From the NCBI RefSeq assembly GCF_030285925.1, contig NZ_CP127251.1, positions 2,418,001 through 2,482,000 on the forward strand: a stretch of DNA of 64,000 nt. The letters are read 5' to 3'. This document shows positions 6,698 through 13,792 of this stretch, piece after piece (the stretch's first letter is position 1; each line of letters starts with the position of its first letter). Position numbers and translations under genes: made by a program. The notes below the pieces were generated by a model, which was not told the DNA's origin, searched no databases, and was given only the letters and a program-made list of their open reading frames with translations. The stretch comes from Devosia sp. YIM 151766. Lineage in GTDB: Bacteria; Pseudomonadota; Alphaproteobacteria; Rhizobiales; Devosiaceae.

Positions 6698-8260
6698 ATG
6701 ATCCAGAATGACGATGAAACCTCCAGGACTTATCGCAAGGGCTCCTCAGAATCCATAGTCGAGAGATTTAGCATCAACGGGTTACATGGCTATAGGTCTA
6801 TTTCCCTTTCATCCCCCTACGCTGCGACCGTCCTAATCGCTCAAAATGGGTCCGGAAAAACAACTTTACTTGGCGCTTTAGATGCATTTCTAAAAGGACA
6901 ATACTCTAGGCTTAAAGAAATAATATTTACAGAAATACGTTGCAAACTTCGTGATGTAGAAAAAGAACTCGTTCTTCGCCGGGAAGACATAATTAGCCTG
7001 TTTGATATACCAGCTGAGAGCGAAATTTCACGACTGGCGCGTAGGTCAGATCAAGATCCGCTAGTCTTGTTAACTTTTCTTATAGAAGATTTTGATCGGC
7101 TCAAGTTGGATTTGCGCCTTATGGACGATGAACCCGTCTACACTGCGGTTCGAAACGTAGTTGGATATCGCCATGTTGATGTGGTGGAAGCCCTTGAAAA
7201 GGCCAAAGTTAGTGCATTCGCACATTCGCCTGAGCTTTTGTCCATTAGCCAAGCCGTGGCGTCGGTCCTTAAAGACACAGAGATTGTATACCTTCCCACT
7301 TATAGACGAATAGAAATACCTTGGACTGCTGAGCAAGATTCACCGTATAGAAGGAAGAAACGAACGAAATTTCGTTTCAATAAATCTGGATTATTTTCAG
7401 GCGATATACAATTTGGTTTGGCCGACATCTCGGAGCGACTTTCTGATTTAAATCAGAAGATCCTGATAGATTCTAACAAAGGCTATCGCCAAATCAGTGC
7501 CGACATTGTCAACGAGCTTATCGACGGGACGTTGGAAAGAGGAAATTACGATTCAGAAGCGATCCCCACTCAAGCGGATCTCAGTTTATTTTTTTCTCGG
7601 CTCAAAGAAGGCCGTCGCGTCGGCCCTTTTCAATCATTTCAAGATGTGTCCGTACCAAACATCGAAAAGATTTATTCAGGCGGAGAAATTCCGACAGAAT
7701 CAAATAAATTTCTAAGATATTTCTTGAGTAAGCTTAGCGCTGTGATTGACGCGACCAGTGTAGTGGAAAAACCTGTTCAAGATTTTATTGATAGTTGTAA
7801 CAAGTACCTGTCTCCCCGAATGGCTGAGGACTTTATGCCTCGCGACAACAACAAGGGAGACCGTATTGCAGGTATTGATGATAAGATGTTGCGTCTCGAC
7901 CGGCGGACGCTGCAGGTTTACGCAGAGAGTGTGCGATCCGGTCGTAAAATTTCTCTAGAAGCATTATCGTCTGGCGAGAAACAAATGGTCTCACTATTCG
8001 GAAAACTGTTTCTCTACCCAAACAAAAAAATAGTACTTATTGACGAACCGGAGCTTTCTTTGTCACTGGATTGGCAAAGAGAGATCATTCCAGATGTTAT
8101 AAACGCTCCACTATGTCAGCAAATTATTGCGATCACTCATTCTCCGTTCATTTTTGACAATGCCTTGGACCCATTCGCACGACCTCTCGAGTTAGCAATT
8201 GATGTAGAGGCCGCACAAAAATTGGACCCTGAAGCTGGCTTGGAAGATTTGGATGACTGA
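6698..8260 (+). CDS. AriA-like AAA/ABC-type ATPase of a PARIS-like defence system
   Basis: A 520-residue ATPase of the SMC/OLD-like (AAA_15/AAA_21) type. Walker A is AQNGSGKTT (residues 48-56), the ABC-like signature is SSGEKQ (424-429), Walker B is IVLIDEPELSL (about 445-455), and the switch His is in ITHSPF (H481). A long middle insert of about 350 residues separates the two halves, as in this class. The gene is followed, with an eight-base overlap, by a DUF4435/TOPRIM gene. This pairing and both lengths fit PARIS, where AriA is the ATPase scaffold that senses phage anti-restriction proteins and holds the AriB effector. Base composition is clearly AT-richer than the mobilisation genes, suggesting separate acquisition. 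A related two-gene ATPase/TOPRIM system that is not PARIS is possible. Confidence 0.75.
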   Translation: MIQNDDETSRTYRKGSSESIVERFSINGLHGYRSISLSSPYAATVLIAQNGSGKTTLLGALDAFLKGQYSRLKEIIFTEIRCKLRDVEKELVLRREDIISLFDIPAESEISRLARRSDQDPLVLLTFLIEDFDRLKLDLRLMDDEPVYTAVRNVVGYRHVDVVEALEKAKVSAFAHSPELLSISQAVASVLKDTEIVYLPTYRRIEIPWTAEQDSPYRRKKRTKFRFNKSGLFSGDIQFGLADISERLSDLNQKILIDSNKGYRQISADIVNELIDGTLERGNYDSEAIPTQADLSLFFSRLKEGRRVGPFQSFQDVSVPNIEKIYSGGEIPTESNKFLRYFLSKLSAVIDATSVVEKPVQDFIDSCNKYLSPRMAEDFMPRDNNKGDRIAGIDDKMLRLDRRTLQVYAESVRSGRKISLEALSSGEKQMVSLFGKLFLYPNKKIVLIDEPELSLSLDWQREIIPDVINAPLCQQIIAITHSPFIFDNALDPFARPLELAIDVEAAQKLDPEAGLEDLDD

Positions 8261-9185
8261 AATAAATGTTGAGCGCGTCGAGAGCACCTATATTGATGAA
8301 CTGAAAAGCTCCAGGGCAAATCCATCTGTTTTGAAGATAGGCCTTATAAGCTTACGTTCTATGATCCCGAATACACCAATTTTTGTTTTTGAAGGAAATG
8401 ACGACAAAATAGTTTACTTCACATGGATTAGCAGGTTGCGCCCAGGATTGAAGTACGAGCCGTTTCCTTGCTCTGGAAAGAGGCAAACTTTGCAACTTAG
8501 AAGAGCTGTAGAAGCGGATATGAACAATTTAGGAGAAAATGTCTTCTTCTTTATTGATCGGGATTTTGACGATTTGCAGGGCCATCCATGTGGGGATGCC
8601 ACCTACATGACAGAATTCTATTCAATAGAAAATTACTTGGTTACAGAAAACGCGCTGCGAGAGTTCCTAAAGAATGAGTTTCACTGTCATTCAAGGCCGG
8701 ACATACGCGATCCCATCGTTATAATATTCAGCGGTGTTTACGATAGATTTTTAGCTGTTAGCAAAGATGTGAATTTCCGCCTGTTTGTAGGAAAGCGGTT
8801 GGGGCTAAAGCTCAAAACGCATGTTCCTGATCGAATTCAAGATGTGGCGTTAGTGGGCCTCTCAGAGGTCACTCCGCCAACAAAAAATGCAACTGAAATT
8901 GTCCAGTTTGAGACCGAACCAAGTGTTGAAGTTCTAGCGAGTATGAGGGAAGAATTTGAGATGCTCGTGCCCGCAGAAAGATACCGTGGTAAGTTTGCTT
9001 ATTGGTTTTTTGAGCGTTGGTTGTCCTTACTCGCAGATGACTACTCGAATGACAACACAGCGCATTTCGGTGCGTTGACGCCGCCGAAGGCTAAAGTCCG
9101 CCGATCAGAAATCGTATTAACCAGTTTTGCAGCCAAATCTGACGCGCCAAACGGCCTGGCCGAATTTCTTGCCAAAGTTCAGTGA
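8253..9185 (+). CDS. AriB-like DUF4435/TOPRIM effector of a PARIS-like defence system
   Basis: A 310-residue protein of the DUF4435 pattern. A TOPRIM-like acidic set is visible: E47 in VFEGNDD, followed about 55 residues later by FFIDRDFDD (D102, D104, D106). The family landmark EFYSIENYLV follows at 121-130. The C-terminal half is variable. In PARIS, AriB is released from AriA after triggering and acts as a nuclease that blocks translation by cutting tRNA. All expected acidic residues are present, so it looks intact. Its ATG lies eight bases inside ariA, so the two are translationally coupled. The gene is AT-rich like its partner. Confidence 0.75.
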   Translation: MTEINVERVESTYIDELKSSRANPSVLKIGLISLRSMIPNTPIFVFEGNDDKIVYFTWISRLRPGLKYEPFPCSGKRQTLQLRRAVEADMNNLGENVFFFIDRDFDDLQGHPCGDATYMTEFYSIENYLVTENALREFLKNEFHCHSRPDIRDPIVIIFSGVYDRFLAVSKDVNFRLFVGKRLGLKLKTHVPDRIQDVALVGLSEVTPPTKNATEIVQFETEPSVEVLASMREEFEMLVPAERYRGKFAYWFFERWLSLLADDYSNDNTAHFGALTPPKAKVRRSEIVLTSFAAKSDAPNGLAEFLAKVQ

Positions 9186-9222
9186 AGTGTTGTTGATGCC
9201 TCCTTAGCCTGGGGGATGCAAC

Positions 9223-9243
9223 GGGGGCGCGCTAGCGGCCCCC
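9223..9243 (+). terminator. hairpin after the defence module
   Basis: GGGGGC (9223-9228) pairs with GCCCCC (9238-9243) across a nine-base loop, followed by TTG. It lies 38 bases after the AriB stop, between convergent genes. The T-run is short, so termination may be weak or bidirectional. Confidence 0.4.
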
Positions 9244-9304
9244 TTGCCAAGATTGCGGTACTACACCGCACATCTTGCGAAGAGCGCTATCTCCCCTTCC
9301 GGGA

Positions 9305-9958
9305 TTATCCAACCTCCACCTTGAACGCTTCAAGATGATCCACCATGCGCCTGTAAAGGGTCCGTGGTGACAGCGGTGTCTCGGCTTTAAGATCGATTGC
9401 TCCACTGCGTTTTCGTACCGCGTCCAGAGCAGTTGTCACCGTCCGGTAGTGCATGATCTGTAGGTATGGCAGAGAGGCGAAGGGCTTCTCTCGCATGCCC
9501 AGCATTGCGTAAAAGGCACGCGCGCCGCTGGCTTCGCGGACGATCGTTTCAGCCAAGCCGCGTGCGTGGTCGCGCCCCTCTTCGTCCATGTCGGCGCGCA
9601 GTGCTGCCGGGATCGGACATTTCCGGCACAGGCGGCTTTGCCTATTGCCGAGCGCGTAATTCCGTTGGCAGAAGCGGTCGAAGTAACAAGCCGCGATTGG
9701 TTCAGCTAGAACGGACATATGCACATCAATGGGCGTGGCATCGTAAAGCGATGCCGAGCGCATCTGGTGCCAGATCATGAATTGCGACGCTGAGAGCGCG
9801 TCTCGCAGTGCGATATAGGCAGCCCGCGCAACCCTCGGGCTGACTTGGGCAATCGCCGCGACCTTCTTCACGGGCAAGCCGATACAAAAGCCATAAAGCA
9901 GATCATGCGCGGCCTCGGTAGAGAACCGCACGTTGAGCATCAGGCCATTGCCATGCAT
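9305..9958 (-). CDS. element-encoded protein with HTH and cysteine cluster, unknown
   Basis: About 217 residues from the ATG at 9958; a TTG three codons upstream (9967) is an alternative start. Residues 16-50 (LLYGFCIGLPVKKVAAIAQV and onward) look like a helix-turn-helix of the kind found at the N-terminus of some transposases. The middle holds several cysteines, including CRKC preceded by another Cys 16 residues earlier, consistent with a zinc site. No DDE or other catalytic set is visible, so I do not call it a transposase. It is the only minus-strand gene of the element and lies convergent to the defence module. Confidence 0.5.
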   Translation of the reverse strand: MHGNGLMLNVRFSTEAAHDLLYGFCIGLPVKKVAAIAQVSPRVARAAYIALRDALSASQFMIWHQMRSASLYDATPIDVHMSVLAEPIAACYFDRFCQRNYALGNRQSRLCRKCPIPAALRADMDEEGRDHARGLAETIVREASGARAFYAMLGMREKPFASLPYLQIMHYRTVTTALDAVRKRSGAIDLKAETPLSPRTLYRRMVDHLEAFKVEVG

Positions 9959-10104
9959 TTTCTGCAATAAATCCTAGCCCCCGCGGCCCGCTAACGTTCT
10001 GAGATCTAACGGGCCAGCGGCCTGACACCAGCAAAAACTGATTAGTTTGCCCTGGTGTACCGTTGCGAGCGGCGATTTCATAACCAAGAATCGAGCAAGC
10101 AACT

Positions 10105-10155
10105 GAACAAATTAGGAATGATTTCCTTGTTTGTTCGCTAAATGTTCTATATTAT
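10105..10155 (+). promoter_or_regulatory. promoter with overlapping operator-like inverted repeat before the recombinase operon
   Basis: TTGTTT (10127-10132), 17 bases, TATTAT (10150-10155) form a good sigma70-type promoter. The inverted repeat GAACAAATTAGGAA (10105-10118) / TTCCTTGTTTGTTC (10123-10136), 12 of 14 positions pairing, covers the -35 box. A repressor binding there would block expression of the recombinase operon. The repressor is not obvious; the HTH protein encoded at 9305-9958 is a candidate (inference). Confidence 0.5.
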
Positions 10156-10193
10156 CAGCACAGCTTAAAGAATAGCTGGAAAGGAGGCTGAAG

Positions 10194-10528
10194 ATGAGCG
10201 GGATTGATATACTAGACAATAATGGCAAGGCCGAGTTGATTTCTTCGGCTTCACTGGCTCCGGCGCTCGCCCAGCCCCTCAGTTTGATCCTGAGGATTAT
10301 CGGGCGGATATCGCTGTTCTTGGAATGACCGAACAGCAGGAGGCCGAATTCCTCCACACGCTCTGGTCGATCATGGGCCACTTTGCCCGTCTCGGCTATT
10401 CGGTTGATCTCTGTGGACTGATCTTCGCGGAGTTTAACGAGGCGTCCGCCCCTGTTCCCGGAAATGGTACGCTGCTTCCATCAACCAACATGGAGAGCGC
10501 ATCGAAACCTGACGGAGGCAGCGCATGA
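10194..10528 (+). pseudogene. small recombinase-associated gene, probably frameshifted
   Basis: An AGGAGG six bases before the ATG at 10194 starts a frame that stops after 44 codons at 10328. The second frame, with no start codon before the ATG at 10325, already reads protein-like sequence upstream of it (FDPEDYRADIAVLG, about 10283-10324) and continues as MTEQQEAEFLHTLWSIM. That pattern is typical of small proteins encoded just ahead of large serine recombinases in alphaproteobacteria. The simplest reading is one gene broken by loss of a base near 10275-10283. Alternatives are two coupled small ORFs (10194-10328 and 10325-10528, ATGA overlap) or a -1 ribosomal shift; no classic slippery heptamer is visible. 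Confidence 0.5.
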
Positions 10529-12153
10529 CCGATTCAAACATCAAACCAGCCGTAATCTACTGCCGCGTTAGCGAAGAGAAAGCTGGCATGCGCGGCACGA
10601 GCCTGCGCTCACAAGAAACCACATGCCGCGAATATGCGCGCTTTGCCGGGTTCGATGTGCATGAAGTCTTCACAGACAGCATGACGGGCGGCGTCACCAA
10701 TCGCCCCGGCATGAGCGCGATGGTAGCCTTCCTAAAGAAGAACCGCAGCGCCGGATATACCGTCATCATCGATGCGATTGATCGCTTTGCGCGCGACATT
10801 CGCGGGCATTGGGATTTGCGCGACCTGCTGCGCGAAGCGGGCGGCAGGCTCGTCAGCCCTAAGATGGAGTTTAACGACGACGCGGACTCGATGATGGTCG
10901 AGAACATTCATGCGACGTTTGCGCAGCACTTCCGGCAGAAGAATGCGGAGCAAACACTTCGCCGCATGAAGGCGCGCCTGATGAACGGCTACTGGCCGTT
11001 CCAGGCACCTATCGGGTACGAATATTATTCGGTGAAGAATGGCGGGCGCATGCTCCGCCGCTGCGAGCCAGTCGCCTCGGTCGTGCAAGAAGCGTTGGAA
11101 GGCTTTGCCTCCAACCGCTTCGAGACAGCGGCGGACGTGATGCGCTTCCTTCGGGACAATCCACTCTTCCCTAAAGACACACGCGGCATTGTGCGCCATC
11201 AGCGCGTCTCGATCCTGCTGCGCAATTGTGTCTATGCCGGTTATGTCGAAGCGCCGAAGTGGGATATCCCGCTGCGTGAGGGGCAGCATGAGGGCTTGGT
11301 CTCGTATGAGACCTTCAAGCGCATCCAAAACAAGCTGAATGGCAAGACGACAGCCCCGCGTCGTCAGAATGTGAGCGAGGACTTCCCGCTTCGCGGTTAT
11401 GTGCTTTGCAATGATTGCTCGACGCCGCTGACCGCCTGTTGGTCAAAAGGTCGGGTCAGTCGCCATCCCTATTATCTCTGCCCGCAGCGTGGTTGCACGA
11501 GCTACGGCAAGTCGATCCGCCGTGATCAAATTCACGGCGAGTTCGAAGCATTGCTCCACGCGGTGCAGCCAAATGAAAAACTCTTCCATGTCGCCGAGCG
11601 CATGTTGCGCAAGTGGTGGAATGGCCTTTCAGCAAACTCGAAGGACCAGGCGAAAGCGTTGCAAGCGCATATCGCGAAGATCGAACGCGATGTCGATAAA
11701 CTGCTGGAGCGAATCCTCGATGTGAGCGAGCCGCGCGTGATCGCGAAGTTCGAAGAACGCATTCGCGATCTCGAAGATGAGAAGATCATTGCGAAGGAGC
11801 GCGCGGCGAAATCATTGCGACCTGCCAGTAACTTCGACGATACACTTAGAACCGCGCTGACCTTCCTCGCAAACCCTTGGAATTTATGGGCTTCCGAGGA
11901 CTTCGATGGGCGTCGCGCAGTGCTGAAATTGATGTTCGCAGAGCGACTTCGTTATGCACGAAATGAGGGGTTTAGAACCGCAAATTTAACCTTACCGTTC
12001 AAGGTCTTAGGTGCTTTTGAATGTGGTGAAAACAAAATGGCGCGCCCGAAAGGATTCGAACCTCTGACCCCCAGATTCGTAGTCTGGTGCTCTATCCAGC
12101 TGAGCTACGGGCGCGCAAGCCGACTATGCGGCGGGCTGTCGGGATGTAGGTAA
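10525..12153 (+). CDS. large serine recombinase (integrase of the element)
   Basis: A 542-codon frame. Residues 8-150 are a resolvase catalytic domain with YCRVS (nucleophile S16), SLRSQ and DAIDRFARD. Next come a Recombinase domain (about 165-270) and a zinc-ribbon region with CNDC and CPQRGC. A long coiled coil (about 360-430) follows. It should carry out strand exchange for integration and excision. The last 39 codons are translated from the tRNA-Arg gene read in antisense (MARPKGFEPLTPRF), so the present C-terminus is created by integration. In the circular form a different tail must be used. It overlaps the preceding small gene by four bases. Confidence 0.9.
   Translation: MTDSNIKPAVIYCRVSEEKAGMRGTSLRSQETTCREYARFAGFDVHEVFTDSMTGGVTNRPGMSAMVAFLKKNRSAGYTVIIDAIDRFARDIRGHWDLRDLLREAGGRLVSPKMEFNDDADSMMVENIHATFAQHFRQKNAEQTLRRMKARLMNGYWPFQAPIGYEYYSVKNGGRMLRRCEPVASVVQEALEGFASNRFETAADVMRFLRDNPLFPKDTRGIVRHQRVSILLRNCVYAGYVEAPKWDIPLREGQHEGLVSYETFKRIQNKLNGKTTAPRRQNVSEDFPLRGYVLCNDCSTPLTACWSKGRVSRHPYYLCPQRGCTSYGKSIRRDQIHGEFEALLHAVQPNEKLFHVAERMLRKWWNGLSANSKDQAKALQAHIAKIERDVDKLLERILDVSEPRVIAKFEERIRDLEDEKIIAKERAAKSLRPASNFDDTLRTALTFLANPWNLWASEDFDGRRAVLKLMFAERLRYARNEGFRTANLTLPFKVLGAFECGENKMARPKGFEPLTPRFVVWCSIQLSYGRASRLCGGLSGCR
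12038..12046. other. right attachment site core (attR) in the tRNA 3' end
   Basis: TGGCGCGCC is the tRNA CCA end, discriminator and last acceptor bases (minus strand). It repeats at 2723-2731. The recombinase frame passes through it, which shows that the element is joined to the tRNA here. The exact crossover dinucleotide cannot be seen. Confidence 0.45.
12038..12114 (-). tRNA. tRNA-Arg (anticodon ACG)
   Basis: Read on the minus strand: acceptor stem GCGCCCG/CGGGCGC, D-stem GCTC/GAGC, anticodon stem CCAGA/TCTGG with loop CTACGAA (anticodon ACG, decodes CGN after deamination), and T-stem AGAGG/CCTTT around TTCGAAT. The 3' CCA is encoded (12038-12040). All stems are intact, so the gene remains functional after integration, as expected when an element targets a tRNA 3' end. 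Confidence 0.95.
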
Positions 12154-12241
12154 AAGTTCCTTCCAATCCCGAAGCGGGGCAACCCATACATGGCTGGAAG
12201 AACCATTGCAAGCGGCGCCATGCGATTTTCCTGGGAAGGAT

Positions 12242-13669
12242 TCAAACGCGACCCTGCTGCAGCGGCAGAGTGAGGTCGAACCGCGTACCGTGTTCCGTTT
12301 CAACCAGTTCCAGCCGGCCCCCATGGGCCTCGGCGATCTCGCGGGCGATGGCGAGGCCAAGACCTGTTCCGCCCGAGCGGGCCGATCCCTCGAAGGCGAC
12401 GAAAAGATTTTCTCGGGCGCGCGGCGGCAGGCCCGGCCCGTTATCGATAATGGATATGACCGCCTCGTGCGGACCTGCCTCGGCCATTACCGAAATATGG
12501 CTGTCCCGTCCTTCCTTGGCGACCGTCTCGAGCGCTTCACGGGCATTTTTAAGCAGATTGACCAGGAGTCGCCCGATCTGGCCGGCATCGGCCACAATCT
12601 GGAAATTGTCGGGAATGTCATTGCTGAAGCCGATAAGCGGATCGCTGGTCACCCGCGCTTCGAAGCCGGCATCATCCACCAGGGCCCGCAGCGGCACCGT
12701 GGTGAATTGCGGCGGCAGCACCGCCTCCCGGCCATAATCCAGCACCGATTGGGCGAAACCTATCGCCTTGTCCAGGGTCATCACCAGCCTCGGCGCCAAC
12801 CTCTGCACCTGTGGGTCGTCCAGCGTCGCCACCTGATCGGACAGCAATTGCGCCGCAGTCAATGTATTGCGCAGATCGTGATTGATCTTGGCCACCGCCA
12901 GGCCGAGATCGGCCAGATGCCGCCGTTGCCGGAGCATGGCGAACAGATCGCTCTCCATGGCGGCCAGTTCGCGTTCGAGAATGCCGATTTCGTCGTTACG
13001 CGTCGACGGATTGAGGATCAGCGCCCCATTTTCCGGCGCCTTGCGGAAGGCCAGCATATTGGCCGTCAGGCGCAAAACCGGATCGATGAACAGGCTGCTC
13101 ACCAGCATATAGAGTGCAAAGGCGGTGATCGCCGCAATGCCCAGCGAAACCAGGACGATGCTGCGCGAATAATCCAGCATGTCGCGGCGCAACGGGGCCT
13201 CGGGCATCAGCAGTTCCAGCAGGCTTTCATTGATGTCGCCTTCGCCGACGATACGCAGGGTGCGGCCGGGCCCGGCCAGCAGCGTATCGAGTGCCCCGGC
13301 GATCTGGCTGGGCAGATCGCGCTGCCGCAGATCGGCTGTCACGGCGCGCTCCGGCATGATCGGTTCGGTGAGTTCGATGAGCTGGCTCTGCCCCTCCCGC
13401 CGATAGACAATAGCATCGGCGCCCGCCGAAAGCAGCAATCTGTCGGTCAGGTCGCGTGGTAGCGCCATGACATCGGGAACCGCATCCAGTACCCGGGCCG
13501 CTACGATGCCGACCCGCAGACGGTCTTCCAGCCAGGTGGTGCGGAAGCTGGCGAGCGAGGGCAGATAAATGACGATCTCGACCAGCATGATCACCCCGAT
13601 AATGGTGACGATCAACTTGTTGGACAGGCCGGAAAACCGACTATTGATGACGCGTGACTGGTCTTTCAT
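12242..13669 (-). CDS. orphan membrane sensor histidine kinase
   Basis: About 475 residues from ATG at 13669, with GGGAGGAG directly ahead; the frame stays open to 13774. A membrane segment lies at about residues 18-38, a periplasmic sensor region up to about 168, a second membrane segment at 170-190 and a HAMP-like linker. The phospho-acceptor box is VAKINHDLRNTLTA (H264). The catalytic domain carries an N box (LLVNLLKNAREAL), a G1 box (IIDNGPGLP) and a G2 box (GGTGLGLAIAREI). No response regulator is adjacent, so the partner is unknown. The signal is not evident from the sensor region. Confidence 0.85.
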   Translation of the reverse strand: MKDQSRVINSRFSGLSNKLIVTIIGVIMLVEIVIYLPSLASFRTTWLEDRLRVGIVAARVLDAVPDVMALPRDLTDRLLLSAGADAIVYRREGQSQLIELTEPIMPERAVTADLRQRDLPSQIAGALDTLLAGPGRTLRIVGEGDINESLLELLMPEAPLRRDMLDYSRSIVLVSLGIAAITAFALYMLVSSLFIDPVLRLTANMLAFRKAPENGALILNPSTRNDEIGILERELAAMESDLFAMLRQRRHLADLGLAVAKINHDLRNTLTAAQLLSDQVATLDDPQVQRLAPRLVMTLDKAIGFAQSVLDYGREAVLPPQFTTVPLRALVDDAGFEARVTSDPLIGFSNDIPDNFQIVADAGQIGRLLVNLLKNAREALETVAKEGRDSHISVMAEAGPHEAVISIIDNGPGLPPRARENLFVAFEGSARSGGTGLGLAIAREIAEAHGGRLELVETEHGTRFDLTLPLQQGRV

Positions 13670-13792
13670 CTCCTCCCGATCATATGTCAGTCCCGCTCCT
13701 GGCGTCAGCCCCCACCGCCGGAAAGAACCGTGCCCGAGATTTTTTGCTGCCTCGGCTTCGCCGGTCAGACTCAACCAGACCGGCAGGAACCT

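Larger units (their letters stand above)
2723..12046. mobile_element. integrative and mobilisable element in tRNA-Arg, carrying a PARIS-like defence module
   Basis: The segment combines a MobC-like protein, a relaxase, a VirD4/TraG-like ATPase and a large serine recombinase directly abutting a tRNA 3' end, with no mating-pair-formation genes. It should therefore integrate by itself but needs a helper conjugation system to move. Base composition drops relative to the flanking chromosome and is lowest in the two defence genes. The right end is secure (recombinase ORF fused into the tRNA). The left end is inferred from a nine-base match and could lie elsewhere between about 570 and 2825. Confidence 0.6.

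Noticed and set aside
6698..9185. Gabija or OLD-nuclease defence
   Set aside because: The TOPRIM domain is in a separate DUF4435-type protein, not fused to the ATPase, and no UvrD-like helicase is present.
12037..12120. A conserved-looking protein segment (MARPKGFEPLTPRF) at the recombinase end
   Set aside because: It is the antisense translation of tRNA-Arg, a familiar artefact, not a protein domain.
12206..13462. A 418-codon plus-strand frame opposite the sensor kinase
   Set aside because: The kinase on the minus strand has all expected motifs; the plus frame has none.
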